From the IMG/VR virus record IMGVR_UViG_3300044521_000193, positions 1 through 31,878 of that record: a stretch of DNA of 31,878 nt; one strand, given 5' to 3'. The notes beneath the pieces are model-generated. The model was not told where the DNA came from, did not search any database, and saw only the letters and a list, made by a program, of their open reading frames with translations. Positions 16,201 through 21,477 of this stretch are shown one piece after another (the first letter of the stretch is position 1; each line of letters begins with the position of its first letter). Origin of the DNA: a virus. A program made the translations under genes and the position numbers.

Positions 16201-16645
16201 CAATCGCTCTCAGCATGGCACGCTCGTCTTTGGTGAGCAGCCGTAAGTCAAAAACAACAAAATTCTGCATATCCTGTTCTTTGGCCGCCAGTTCTGCTTC
16301 CAATTCCGCAATGCGTTCGAGCAGCTGCGCTGTCTGGATCGTCTTTTCAACGACGACTTCCGCAGCTCGAATCTGGTCGCGAGAAATAGTCTTGGCCGCA
16401 TCCATATGCCGGTCTAAGGTGCCAATGGCCTTGCCAAATTTGGTCTGTAAAGTGGCAATGGCCTGGTTAACGACGCGCTTACGAGCTGCATCATAGGCCC
16501 GTTGAAAAGTCGGCTGCCCCAACCAGCGGTGTGCCGTCTTCTCACTGACCGATGTCAGGGCAGCGGCCTCGACAATACTCTTGCCCCCGACCAGAAGCAG
16601 CATCAGCTTCTCTTGTTTGGGCGTCAGGCTGTCATTTGCTGGCAT
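16160..16645 (-). CDS. Terminase small subunit
   Basis: About 161 aa from ATG 16645 (another ATG at 16669 is possible). A helix-turn-helix at 15-55 (LTPKQEKLMLLLVGG, SIVEAAALTSVSEKTAHRWL) is typical of phBC6A51/TerS-type DNA-binding proteins, followed by a helical oligomerisation region (IQTAQLLERIAELEAELAAK). It recognises the packaging site and regulates TerL. Starts further upstream fall inside the terminator hairpin (16671-16712) and are unlikely. The gene is the first of the packaging-head-tail operon after that terminator. Confidence 0.88.
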   Translation of the reverse strand: MPANDSLTPKQEKLMLLLVGGKSIVEAAALTSVSEKTAHRWLGQPTFQRAYDAARKRVVNQAIATLQTKFGKAIGTLDRHMDAAKTISRDQIRAAEVVVEKTIQTAQLLERIAELEAELAAKEQDMQNFVVFDLRLLTKDERAMLRAIDANLTARQQDNAY

Positions 16646-16670
16646 CCTCTGGCATCCTCTGCTAGACATA

Positions 16671-16712
16671 GAAAAAGCCGGATGACCTGGCAATCCAGGA
16701 ATCATCCGGCTT
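16671..16712 (-). terminator. Rho-independent terminator before terS
   Basis: Minus strand: 11-bp arms AAGCCGGATGA / TCATCCGGCTT, an inner CCTGG/CCAGG stem with tetraloop, then TTTTTC. A complete intrinsic terminator. It separates the short gene at 16755-16958 from the packaging genes, so part of the transcripts from the 17040 promoter would stop here unless antiterminated. Confidence 0.85.
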
Positions 16713-16754
16713 GATAGCTACGTGATGCTTTACAAAAGGTTTACACAGAAATTT

Positions 16755-16958
16755 TTAGAGAGCACTCATTAAATAGGATTCAGCAAACTCAAATCGCTTG
16801 ACTTCCCCGTTCGCGATCTCAATGTTGATGCGGGCAAAGCCACCATTGCGGTCTTTGATGCCGGCCAGCAGTTTTTCCAACTGTGTAATTAATTTTAAAG
16901 GAGTGTGCTCAATCTCCACCATTGTCTTTGGCTGTGTGGGCTTCGGCTGGGTATTCAT
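16755..16958 (-). CDS. Small protein, first gene of the late transcript
   Basis: A 67-aa protein from ATG 16958, SD AAGGA 8-9 nt upstream. The second half (LEKLLAGIKDRNGGFARINI, EIANGEVKRFEFAE) has the helix-two-strand pattern of very small DUF2292/YezD-like proteins, a weak resemblance. It is transcribed from the promoter at 17040-17068 and followed by a strong terminator, so it may be produced independently of the packaging operon. Confidence 0.7.
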   Translation of the reverse strand: MNTQPKPTQPKTMVEIEHTPLKLITQLEKLLAGIKDRNGGFARINIEIANGEVKRFEFAESYLMSAL

Positions 16959-16984
16959 GCGCAAAGTCCTTATAGAAACAAAAT

Positions 16985-17007
16985 GACGACCCCAGAATGG
17001 AGCCGTC
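16985..17007 (-). promoter_or_regulatory. Leader hairpin (attenuator-like)
   Basis: Minus strand: nine paired bases GACGGCTCC / GGGGTCGTC (two G-U pairs), loop ATTCT, then ATTTTGTTTC. It lies in the 5' leader between the promoter and the 67-aa gene, with the U-rich tail of an attenuator. Confidence 0.5.
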
Positions 17008-17039
17008 AGAACTGGTATCGTGTCCGTCTACTATTGTTA

Positions 17040-17068
17040 AGTATACCTGAAAAAAGTCAAGTATTCAA
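17040..17068 (-). promoter_or_regulatory. Promoter for the leftward packaging/structural transcript
   Basis: TTGAAT at 17063-17068 and TATACT at 17040-17045, 17-bp spacer, minus strand. Predicted start near 17033, about 75 nt before the 67-aa gene. Confidence 0.7.
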
Positions 17069-17181
17069 GAGAGAGAAGCAAAAACAAGGCAATGAGAATA
17101 GAGGAGATTCATCATCCATTATCCTAGAAGAACCAACCCCAAAATGTGAGGTGTGGAGCGGCTCCATCTTCACTTTGGTCC

Positions 17182-17198
17182 GATGCAATTTTTGCATC
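17182..17198. promoter_or_regulatory. Palindromic operator-like site
   Basis: GATGCAA-TTT-TTGCATC, a perfect 7-3-7 dyad in the divergent intergenic region. Size and symmetry suit a dimeric repressor. Confidence 0.45.
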
Positions 17199-17217
17199 CG
17201 CCTTTGGAAGGCATCAC

Positions 17218-17252
17218 CGTTTGGTAACATATGTTGGCGGTGTTACCAAACG
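17218..17252. promoter_or_regulatory. Long inverted repeat in the divergent control region
   Basis: Perfect 12-bp arms CGTTTGGTAACA / TGTTACCAAACG with an 11-nt loop. AT-rich arms and no immediate U-run make a protein-binding site or RNA hairpin more likely than a terminator. The stretch 17080-17290 holds no convincing gene. Confidence 0.5.
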
Positions 17253-17290
17253 CTGCATTTTCTTATCACTGACCAAAAGTAATACAGATG

Positions 17291-17319
17291 TTCAACGGGC
17301 AAGCAGTGAGGTGTATACT
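17291..17319 (+). promoter_or_regulatory. Rightward promoter
   Basis: TTCAAC (17291-17296) and TATACT (17314-17319) with a 17-bp spacer, about 40 nt before the SD of the only rightward gene. Confidence 0.65.
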
Positions 17320-17332
17320 CTATCGCATAGAG
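17318..17332. promoter_or_regulatory. Operator overlapping the rightward promoter start site
   Basis: CTCTAT-CGC-ATAGAG, a perfect 6-3-6 palindrome beginning within the -10 box and covering the predicted start (about 17325). Placement implies repression. Confidence 0.5.
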
Positions 17333-17365
17333 GGATAGACATCCATTGAAAGGAGGGAGGGGAGA

Positions 17366-17725
17366 ATGCTCAAAAACTGGCTTCGACTGGGAAACACCAT
17401 CATCAACCTGGACAATGTGGCCCACATTGTTAAGAAAGCCAAAGAAGCTGACAAAATCTACTTCGATATCAATTTTATTGATAGGCAGGTGCGTGAGTTT
17501 GCTACAGATACCGCAGAAGGTAAAGCCATTGAATACTGGCTTCAGTCGTCAGTGCCGCGCTACCTTTCTGCTGGTACTGGCGGTACTCCTATCGACAAAG
17601 GTAAGTGTAAACGTCAGGATACCGCCAGGTGTAAAGGTTTGCCAGATAGGGTTCTTGCTGGGCTTGTCTGGTATCATATCTCGATGAATACGAAGATCAG
17701 TAACTTCTTCTCTTGTTCTATGTAA
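17366..17725 (+). CDS. Only rightward gene: small protein of unknown function
   Basis: 119 aa from ATG 17366 behind a very strong SD (AAAGGAGGGAGGGGAG). The first 70 residues (MLKNWLRLGNTIINLDNVAH, then DKIYFDINFIDRQVREFATD) look like a compact alpha/beta domain. Residues after about 72 are low-quality and overlap a convincing minus-strand gene (17549-17776) antisense. Either one C-terminus is spurious or the two genes genuinely overlap tail to tail. It has its own promoter with an operator across the start site, the layout of a regulated or lysogeny-type gene, but no helix-turn-helix is visible. Confidence 0.7.
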   Translation: MLKNWLRLGNTIINLDNVAHIVKKAKEADKIYFDINFIDRQVREFATDTAEGKAIEYWLQSSVPRYLSAGTGGTPIDKGKCKRQDTARCKGLPDRVLAGLVWYHISMNTKISNFFSCSM

Positions 17726-17776
17726 CTCGTCAGTCAGCCATTGACGGATGAAAACAACGTCGAAACTGTCGCTCAT
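17549..17776 (-). CDS. Small protein, end of the 18.7 kb operon
   Basis: 75 aa starting MSDSFDVVFIRQWLTDELHR at ATG 17776, ATGA-coupled to the upstream gene (stop 17773). The first 45 residues are charged and helical (TREEVTDLRIHRDMIPDKP); the end is Thr/Ser-rich. Its last 177 bp overlap the rightward gene antisense. Coupling supports translation. Function unknown. Confidence 0.6.
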   Translation of the reverse strand: MSDSFDVVFIRQWLTDELHRTREEVTDLRIHRDMIPDKPSKNPIWQTFTPGGILTFTLTFVDRSTASTSRKVARH

Positions 17777-18030
17777 GGCTTGCTCATGGCTTGCCATGAG
17801 CGAAGGGCTAGTGCATCACTCATGAGTATGTTCTTCCATAAAAAAGCCAAGCAGCCAACCGGTGCGTTCCATAGAGCTTGAGTGGGTGGCCCCTGCTGTC
17901 TCCATCCACTTGTGCGTTGAAGCTGCTTGTCCAGCTCATGCCCTTGCTCCGGGGTTAAGGTCAGATCGGGTACACCCCAAAACGTCTTTACAAATTCAAT
18001 GAGAGATGTGATTCCTTGTGGTTTATCCAT
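17773..18030 (-). CDS. Hypothetical protein (85 aa)
   Basis: Starts at ATG 18030, sharing one base with the upstream stop (TAATG). It contains TSLIEFVKTFWGVPDLTLTP, then a Trp/Pro-rich middle and a hydrophobic stretch near the end (APVGCLAFLWKNILMSDALA). No family recognised. It is the third gene of a four-gene operon (18737 to 17549). Confidence 0.72.
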   Translation of the reverse strand: MDKPQGITSLIEFVKTFWGVPDLTLTPEQGHELDKQLQRTSGWRQQGPPTQALWNAPVGCLAFLWKNILMSDALALRSWQAMSKP

Positions 18031-18470
18031 TAGGCAGCCTTCTGACCTTCGTCAAACAGATGCAATACCTCCAACAACTCCTCTGGGCTAAAGGCATAGA
18101 CGACACCCATGCTGTCATGTTTCACGATCCAGAAAGCCGGATCGCGACCGACATAGATACCATGCTTCTCTGCCAGTTGTTTTGCCTCCCGCTCCTCCTC
18201 AAGTGAGAGTTCCCGTGGTGGTGACTGCATCTGTCCAGATATTTGCGAGCTGGCCGCTAAGGCGTCAGGGGCGGCAAGTTTACTTAAAATCGCCTGTGTT
18301 TTGGCAACCTCCGTTATAGACTCCAGTAAGTTATGCGCGTAGGCTGCGTGTTGACCGTTTGCCATATCAAGGCAGGGCAAAAAGCTATGCAGCGACTGGA
18401 TATAGGTCTGCGCAGCGCGGTCAGTCTGCGCGTATTTTTTCTGAATGGTTTCCTGGGAAAGGGCTTGCAT
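18030..18470 (-). CDS. Hypothetical protein (146 aa)
   Basis: ATG 18470 is preceded by AAGGAG. The N-terminal 75 residues are helical, Gln/Ala-rich. Residues 88-140 form an alpha/beta block (REAKQLAEKHGIYVGRDPAF, WIVKHDSMGVVYAFSPEELL). No family recognised. It is placed second in the operon after a zinc-ribbon membrane protein. Confidence 0.78.
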   Translation of the reverse strand: MQALSQETIQKKYAQTDRAAQTYIQSLHSFLPCLDMANGQHAAYAHNLLESITEVAKTQAILSKLAAPDALAASSQISGQMQSPPRELSLEEEREAKQLAEKHGIYVGRDPAFWIVKHDSMGVVYAFSPEELLEVLHLFDEGQKAA

Positions 18471-18476
18471 GGTACG

Positions 18477-18737
18477 TTAACTCCTTGCCTGATGTGGTAG
18501 TAGGTGATGCCCGCATTGCGCACAATAGCGGTCTTCTTTGGATGAGAGCGCAGGACACCGAGGACACCGTTTGAATGTTGTTGGCGTGAGACGAATGGCA
18601 AAATAAAAGGCTGCCAGAAACAAGATCGCGCAGATCGCCACCAGGGACACCTGCCTCTCAACAAGAAAATAGAGGGTCCCCACAAAAAACACGATGTTGG
18701 CCAGTGCGACGCCTGTGGATGCAACGGTTTTTGTCAT
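18477..18737 (-). CDS. Two-helix membrane protein with C-terminal zinc ribbon
   Basis: 86 aa, SD GAGGAG before ATG 18737. Two hydrophobic helices (about 6-26 and 30-50: GVALANIVFFVGTLYFLV, VAICAILFLAAFYFAI) are followed by CPRC...CAQCG, a four-Cys zinc ribbon at about 58-76. A membrane-anchored zinc protein of unknown role. First gene after the terminator and the TATAAT box at 18767. Confidence 0.8.
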   Translation of the reverse strand: MTKTVASTGVALANIVFFVGTLYFLVERQVSLVAICAILFLAAFYFAIRLTPTTFKRCPRCPALSSKEDRYCAQCGHHLLPHQARS

Positions 18738-18766
18738 AGATTCCAGCTCCTCTCTTCTTATGTTCC

Positions 18767-18772
18767 ATTATA
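18767..18772 (-). promoter_or_regulatory. Perfect -10 box after the terminator
   Basis: TATAAT on the minus strand, about 30 nt before the ATG at 18737. No good -35 lies 16-18 bp upstream because that stretch is the terminator arm, so it may use an activator or the phage sigma factor. Confidence 0.45.
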
Positions 18773-18775
18773 CCC

Positions 18776-18817
18776 AAAAAACACTTGTTCCTACCTTGTC
18801 TGAGGTAGGAACAAGTG
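18776..18817 (-). terminator. Strong intrinsic terminator downstream of the tRNA-like gene
   Basis: Perfect 14-bp arms CACTTGTTCCTACC / GGTAGGAACAAGTG (18782-18795 and 18804-18817), loop of 8, then TTTTTT on the minus strand. It ends the transcript carrying the tRNA-like sequence. Confidence 0.88.
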
Positions 18818-18857
18818 CCACTGGAAGATATCCTTTACGCGCAGTCATCGGCCCGAA

Positions 18858-18912
18858 GGTGAGGAAAAGAAGAATAGTGTCCTCACCCTCAAGTGGTCTA
18901 TTCCGCCACTTG
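18858..18912. other. Two adjacent hairpins in a gene-free, structured stretch
   Basis: Between the tRNA-like gene and its terminator (18818-19004) I find no convincing ORF. Two hairpins are visible: GGTGAGGA / TCCTCACC (18858-18887) and CAAGTGG / CCACTTG (18890-18912). The tRNA transcript probably carries about 190 nt of structured 3' trailer, which could be a separate small RNA after processing. Confidence 0.5.
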
Positions 18913-19004
18913 GACCCGCTCTGGAAAAGATTTACCCCCATTTCTCGAAAGAATGGAGCTGGCCGCCTTCCCTGCCAGAAGATGTCACTTAAAAATGGCC
19001 ATAG

Positions 19005-19078
19005 TGGCGACGGTCGGACTCGAACCGACGAGCCTCTTGCGTATGAGGCTTCCGAGCTGCCAACTGCTCTACGTCGCG
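19005..19078 (-). tRNA. tRNA-like gene, probable CAT anticodon, noncanonical anticodon arm
   Basis: The D-arm GAGC-AGTTGGCA-GCTC and the T-arm GTCGG-TTCGAGT-CCGAC are textbook. The acceptor CGCGACG / CGTCGCC pairs at six of seven positions (first pair C-C). From the D-arm, canonical spacing gives loop CTCATAC with T33, anticodon CAT and A37. However, the flanks GAAGC and GCAAG pair at only two positions, while a perfect stem AGCCTC/GAGGCT around an 8-nt loop ATACGCAA is available instead. CCA is not encoded. It has its own promoter (19138-19166) and terminator. It is a degenerate, unusual or pseudo tRNA; amino-acid identity is uncertain. Confidence 0.65.
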
Positions 19079-19137
19079 TCGATCTGGTAGCACGGCTACT
19101 CAGAGCGGCAGTCATGCTACCAGCGCATTCCATGTAC

Positions 19138-19166
19138 AGTATAGCAGAGGTGGGAAGGGAGGACAA
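19138..19166 (-). promoter_or_regulatory. Promoter of the tRNA-like gene
   Basis: TTGTCC (19161-19166), 17-bp spacer, TATACT (19138-19143) with TGC just before it (extended -10). Start near 19131. The leader holds a 7-bp hairpin GGTAGCA / TGCTACC (19086-19092, 19115-19121) that could guide 5' processing. Confidence 0.7.
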
Positions 19167-19219
19167 CAATTACAGTTTGTTCATGTTCGCGCAGTGCCGC
19201 AAATACATGAAATCCAATC

Positions 19220-19248
19220 TTGCCAGGAAGAGAGGTCTATGGGACAAT
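19220..19248 (+). promoter_or_regulatory. Possible rightward promoter of a short transcript
   Basis: TTGCCA (19220-19225), 17-bp spacer, GACAAT (19243-19248). It would yield a roughly 120-nt RNA ending in the palindrome at 19334-19379. Confidence 0.45.
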
Positions 19249-19265
19249 AACAGGAGTTATAACAC

Positions 19266-19281
19266 ACGAGGGGGTTACACA
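19266..19281 (+). repeat. Leader repeat element, copy at 19.3 kb
   Basis: 16 bases ACGAGGGGGTTACACA, exact match to 29927-29942 (minus strand). A 1-base-longer relative (six G) is at 23475-23487 on the minus strand before the 80-aa gene, and its 12-base core also occurs at 29553-29564 (minus). Confidence 0.75.
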
Positions 19282-19310
19282 TGCGCAAAGAAGAACGGTT
19301 CTCTCCATAG
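19281..19310 (+). CDS. Nine-codon ORF behind the repeated leader element
   Basis: ATG at 19281 (MRKEERFSP, stop TAG) follows ACGAGGGGGTTACAC, identical to the sequence before the gene starting at 29926. It is far too short for a domain. Either a leader peptide or a translated decoy carrying the ribosome-site element. Confidence 0.3.
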   Translation: MRKEERFSP

Positions 19311-19329
19311 CTCTTGCTAGCACAGAGAA

Positions 19330-19443
19330 GAAAACGAAGAAAACGCCGCCAAGCTCGAGCTTGGCGGCGTTTTCTTCGTAAGGTGTCGCACAAGGGCCGC
19401 GGCCTGGTCACCGCCAGGCCGTAAAGTAGAGGGGTTGGGGGAT
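19330..19443 (-). ncRNA. Candidate small RNA (promoter-hairpin-terminator unit)
   Basis: A promoter (19450-19478) is followed by about 110 nt with no start codon behind an SD. It holds a hairpin GGCCTGG / CCAGGCC (19401-19420, 6-nt loop) and ends at the palindromic terminator. The architecture is that of a free-standing small RNA; no family recognised. Confidence 0.5.
19334..19379. terminator. 46-nt perfect palindrome, bidirectional terminator
   Basis: Every base from 19334 to 19379 pairs (23-bp arms, centre CTCGAG, no loop). GC-rich core CGCCGCCAAGCTC and flanking TTTTCTTC U-rich tails in both directions. It ends the leftward early operon or small RNA and the short rightward transcript. It could also extrude as a cruciform. 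Confidence 0.85.
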
Positions 19444-19449
19444 AGAGCC

Positions 19450-19478
19450 AGTATAGCACGTCTCATGTCGCCTGAGAA
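19450..19478 (-). promoter_or_regulatory. Promoter of the candidate small RNA
   Basis: TTCTCA (19473-19478), 17-bp spacer, TATACT (19450-19455) with TGC before it. Start near 19443, just after the 93-aa gene ends. Confidence 0.55.
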
Positions 19479-19501
19479 GAGCAAGCGTTTCCCCTGCCTC
19501 T

Positions 19502-19783
19502 TCAATTTCCGAGGAGCCGTTTCCACCATGGCTTGTCCTCTTCAGGCAGGTCAGGCTCTTTTCCTTGATATCCGTCAACGAAACCGGATTGATACTGGTC
19601 GCACTCCCAACTCCCGTAGCCAAGTCCTTCGGTAATGTCGTTGATTTGCACCTGGGTCCGGGCGAGTTCTATGCAGTCCAGGCCTGGACGTTCCTCTACA
19701 TAGGTTTGCCCATCTTCGTACCCTTCATAGTAAAAGTCCTCAATCGGGGTGCGGGCCAGACGGAAGCGGTCGAGTATGCCCAT
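19502..19783 (-). CDS. Hypothetical protein (93 aa), last gene of the early operon
   Basis: SD GGAGG before ATG 19783. Tyr/Asp/Glu-rich (IEDFYYEGYEDGQTYVEERP) with a repeated aromatic-Gly-acid theme (GFVDGYQGKEPD) and a basic end (WWKRLLGN). It may be a small structured acidic protein or nucleic-acid mimic; no family recognised. Transcription probably ends at 19334-19379. Confidence 0.78.
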   Translation of the reverse strand: MGILDRFRLARTPIEDFYYEGYEDGQTYVEERPGLDCIELARTQVQINDITEGLGYGSWECDQYQSGFVDGYQGKEPDLPEEDKPWWKRLLGN

Positions 19784-19813
19784 ATATTTCCTCCGTTGTT
19801 GTGCGCCTCTTCA

Positions 19814-20128
19814 TTACAATGGATCAATGTCCAGCTCCAGGCAGCCCTCTATCCAGTTTTCTAGCTCATCGGTGGATCGTACACGAGTGATCTCTTGTCT
19901 TAATCGGGCGAGATCATTGGGGTCTCTGGCCTGCCAGCAAGGGGCATTGATGACATACTGCAAATAGGTTCGCACCGTTTCCAGTGCTTGTTGCGAGCAA
20001 GGGGAGGTGGCATCGCACCGAGAGGTGATAGAGGCTCGTACTGCTTTCGGTAAGACACCGCTCTGCTCATCGCCCCAATAGAGGGGAGTGCCAAAAGGTG
20101 GAAGATACACCGGCGGTATGGCGATCAT
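19814..20128 (-). CDS. Hypothetical protein (104 aa)
   Basis: ATG 20128 in ATGA overlap with the exonuclease stop, SD AAAGGAG. A Pro-rich N-terminus (MIAIPPVYLPPFGTPLYW) is followed by helical segments (QQALETVRTYLQYVINAPCW, LARLRQEITRVRSTDELENW). No family recognised. Confidence 0.78.
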   Translation of the reverse strand: MIAIPPVYLPPFGTPLYWGDEQSGVLPKAVRASITSRCDATSPCSQQALETVRTYLQYVINAPCWQARDPNDLARLRQEITRVRSTDELENWIEGCLELDIDPL

Positions 20129-21153
20129 GATGGGTCTCCTTTCGCAGACGTGGAGGCGTGCGCCAGCTTCCGCCTCTGCCGGTACACTCGTTGGTATGCC
20201 GCCTTTGCCGCTTTTCGCGCAGCCACCCGACGGGCTTGCTCTGCTGCTTGAGCGGCCAATGTTGTTGTACAGAAATCGCAGTATTCCTGAGTAGCCACCG
20301 GCACGCGGATAATCTGCTGACAACGACAGCGATGCCACTCTCCGGAGGCAAGCTTGTCTTCCTTTTCTTTCTGGCTCACACACCAGCCACACCATTGCTC
20401 GACATCAGACGTCTCAATGATGCGATGTTGGCACTTGGGACAGCGATGATAGAGACCGAGCTTGAGACCACATCCCTGGCAATACCAGACCTCATCTGGT
20501 TCCATGCACTCCTTGACGATGTTCTTGCAGCCACCGGCACATGGCACGTCGACCGGCAGCTTAAAGCCCTTTGGCAGCTCAAGATGCGCCTGAGCAGCCA
20601 GAGCCTGGACGATGAGTGCTGTGGCTTTTGCATCGGTAACGGCATTGTGCGCATCATCGTTTTCAATGCCAAAGCGGCGACAGGCTGTTTCGAGTCGCTG
20701 CCAGGTATAGCCACCGTAGTAGTGATGGGTTTCTCCATGGAACGCAGCGTACTGATGCATTGCACACACCGATGTGAAATCGGGCAGATTAAGACGATAC
20801 GCATATGCCGATTGATAGAGCATACGACGGTCAAAGCTTTCGTTATAGATCACGACGAGCTTGCCTTCAATAAGTGACCAGAGCGTCGGCCAGACCTGGT
20901 CAAATGTCGGAGCGTCGGCCAGCAGCTCATCGCCGATCCCATGAATATCGCGTGCGCCATCACTCACCGGTACCGTCGGCTTGATATAGCTCTGGCCAAG
21001 GACAGTGCCATCAGAGTCACAGACCGCCCACTGGATGATTTCATCCTCCTCGCCAAGACCCGTTGTTTCGGTGTCAAAGGTGACCCAGTGGCCTTCTTGT
21101 ACCAGCTTACGCGCCCAATGCAGGACGCGCTGTCGGTCAGTGACGAGACTCAT
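20125..21153 (-). CDS. DEDDh 3'-5' exonuclease with long zinc-ribbon tail
   Basis: 342 aa. Residues 20-185 are a DnaQ-like exonuclease: ExoI FDTETTGL (D27, E29), ExoII NESFDRRML (D108), ExoIII HNAVTDAKAT (H169, D174), all five catalytic residues present. After the nuclease, residues 205-296 hold many Cys pairs (CAGGC, YCQGCG, RCPKCQ, WCGWC, CRC, YCDFC), enough for two or three zinc ribbons. The tail from 300 on is basic and Ala-rich. Such enzymes proofread or degrade DNA or RNA. The extra zinc domains suggest a specific nucleic-acid or protein target. ATGA-coupled to both neighbours. Confidence 0.9.
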   Translation of the reverse strand: MSLVTDRQRVLHWARKLVQEGHWVTFDTETTGLGEEDEIIQWAVCDSDGTVLGQSYIKPTVPVSDGARDIHGIGDELLADAPTFDQVWPTLWSLIEGKLVVIYNESFDRRMLYQSAYAYRLNLPDFTSVCAMHQYAAFHGETHHYYGGYTWQRLETACRRFGIENDDAHNAVTDAKATALIVQALAAQAHLELPKGFKLPVDVPCAGGCKNIVKECMEPDEVWYCQGCGLKLGLYHRCPKCQHRIIETSDVEQWCGWCVSQKEKEDKLASGEWHRCRCQQIIRVPVATQEYCDFCTTTLAAQAAEQARRVAARKAAKAAYQRVYRQRRKLAHASTSAKGDPS

Positions 21154-21263
21154 CTGTTTTCTCCTTGCTGTCGCTCACCTCTCCCCACTGCTATTCCGAA
21201 TGCTACCATGACCGCTCTGTCAAGGAGCAGAAAGAAGATAGCAAAGAGCAATGCATTACTCAC
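21150..21263 (-). CDS. 37-aa single-helix membrane protein
   Basis: GTG 21263 behind GAGGAGGAAAG, starting inside the end of the upstream gene and ending in ATGA overlap with the exonuclease. One hydrophobic helix (NALLFAIFFLLLDRAVMVAF) and a charged tail (GRGERQQGENR). Strong SD and coupling on both sides make it real despite its size. Function unknown; a holin-like or host-membrane effector is conceivable. Confidence 0.7.
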   Translation of the reverse strand: MSNALLFAIFFLLLDRAVMVAFGIAVGRGERQQGENR

Positions 21264-21477
21264 AGCTTTCCTCCTCGATTGCCTTGGGTACCCTCTGCTG
21301 TTCGCTTTCAGATGGGAACATGAGCGATATGAGGCTACTCACACCCGACAGCCGACTTTCACCACGAAAGTCTGGCAAGCCTAACCACGTGCGATGCACT
21401 CGTGTTCGTGAAAGTTCCTCCCAATATGGATTAATCGTTTGTGTGGTGGCTGGCACTGCCAAGTCACTGTTACTCAT
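21256..21477 (-). CDS. Hypothetical protein (73 aa)
   Basis: ATG 21477, ATGA-coupled to the zinc-ribbon gene. Polar, with RTRVHRTWLGLPDFRGESRL in the middle. No family recognised. Confidence 0.68.
   Translation of the reverse strand: MSNSDLAVPATTQTINPYWEELSRTRVHRTWLGLPDFRGESRLSGVSSLISLMFPSESEQQRVPKAIEEESCE

Noticed and set aside
18890-18990. Second tRNA (Leu-like GTGGCGGAAT) next to the tRNA-like gene
   Set aside because: No T-arm or acceptor pairing can be formed around it; it is only a short resemblance.
18768-19169. 133-codon minus frame through the tRNA-like gene and terminator
   Set aside because: It spans a tRNA-like gene, a promoter and an intrinsic terminator; no SD.
19281-19400. 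Arg-rich peptide if the TAG at 19308 were read through (resembling lambda N arginine motif)
   Set aside because: Most of the Arg codons come from the palindromic terminator itself; no support beyond composition.
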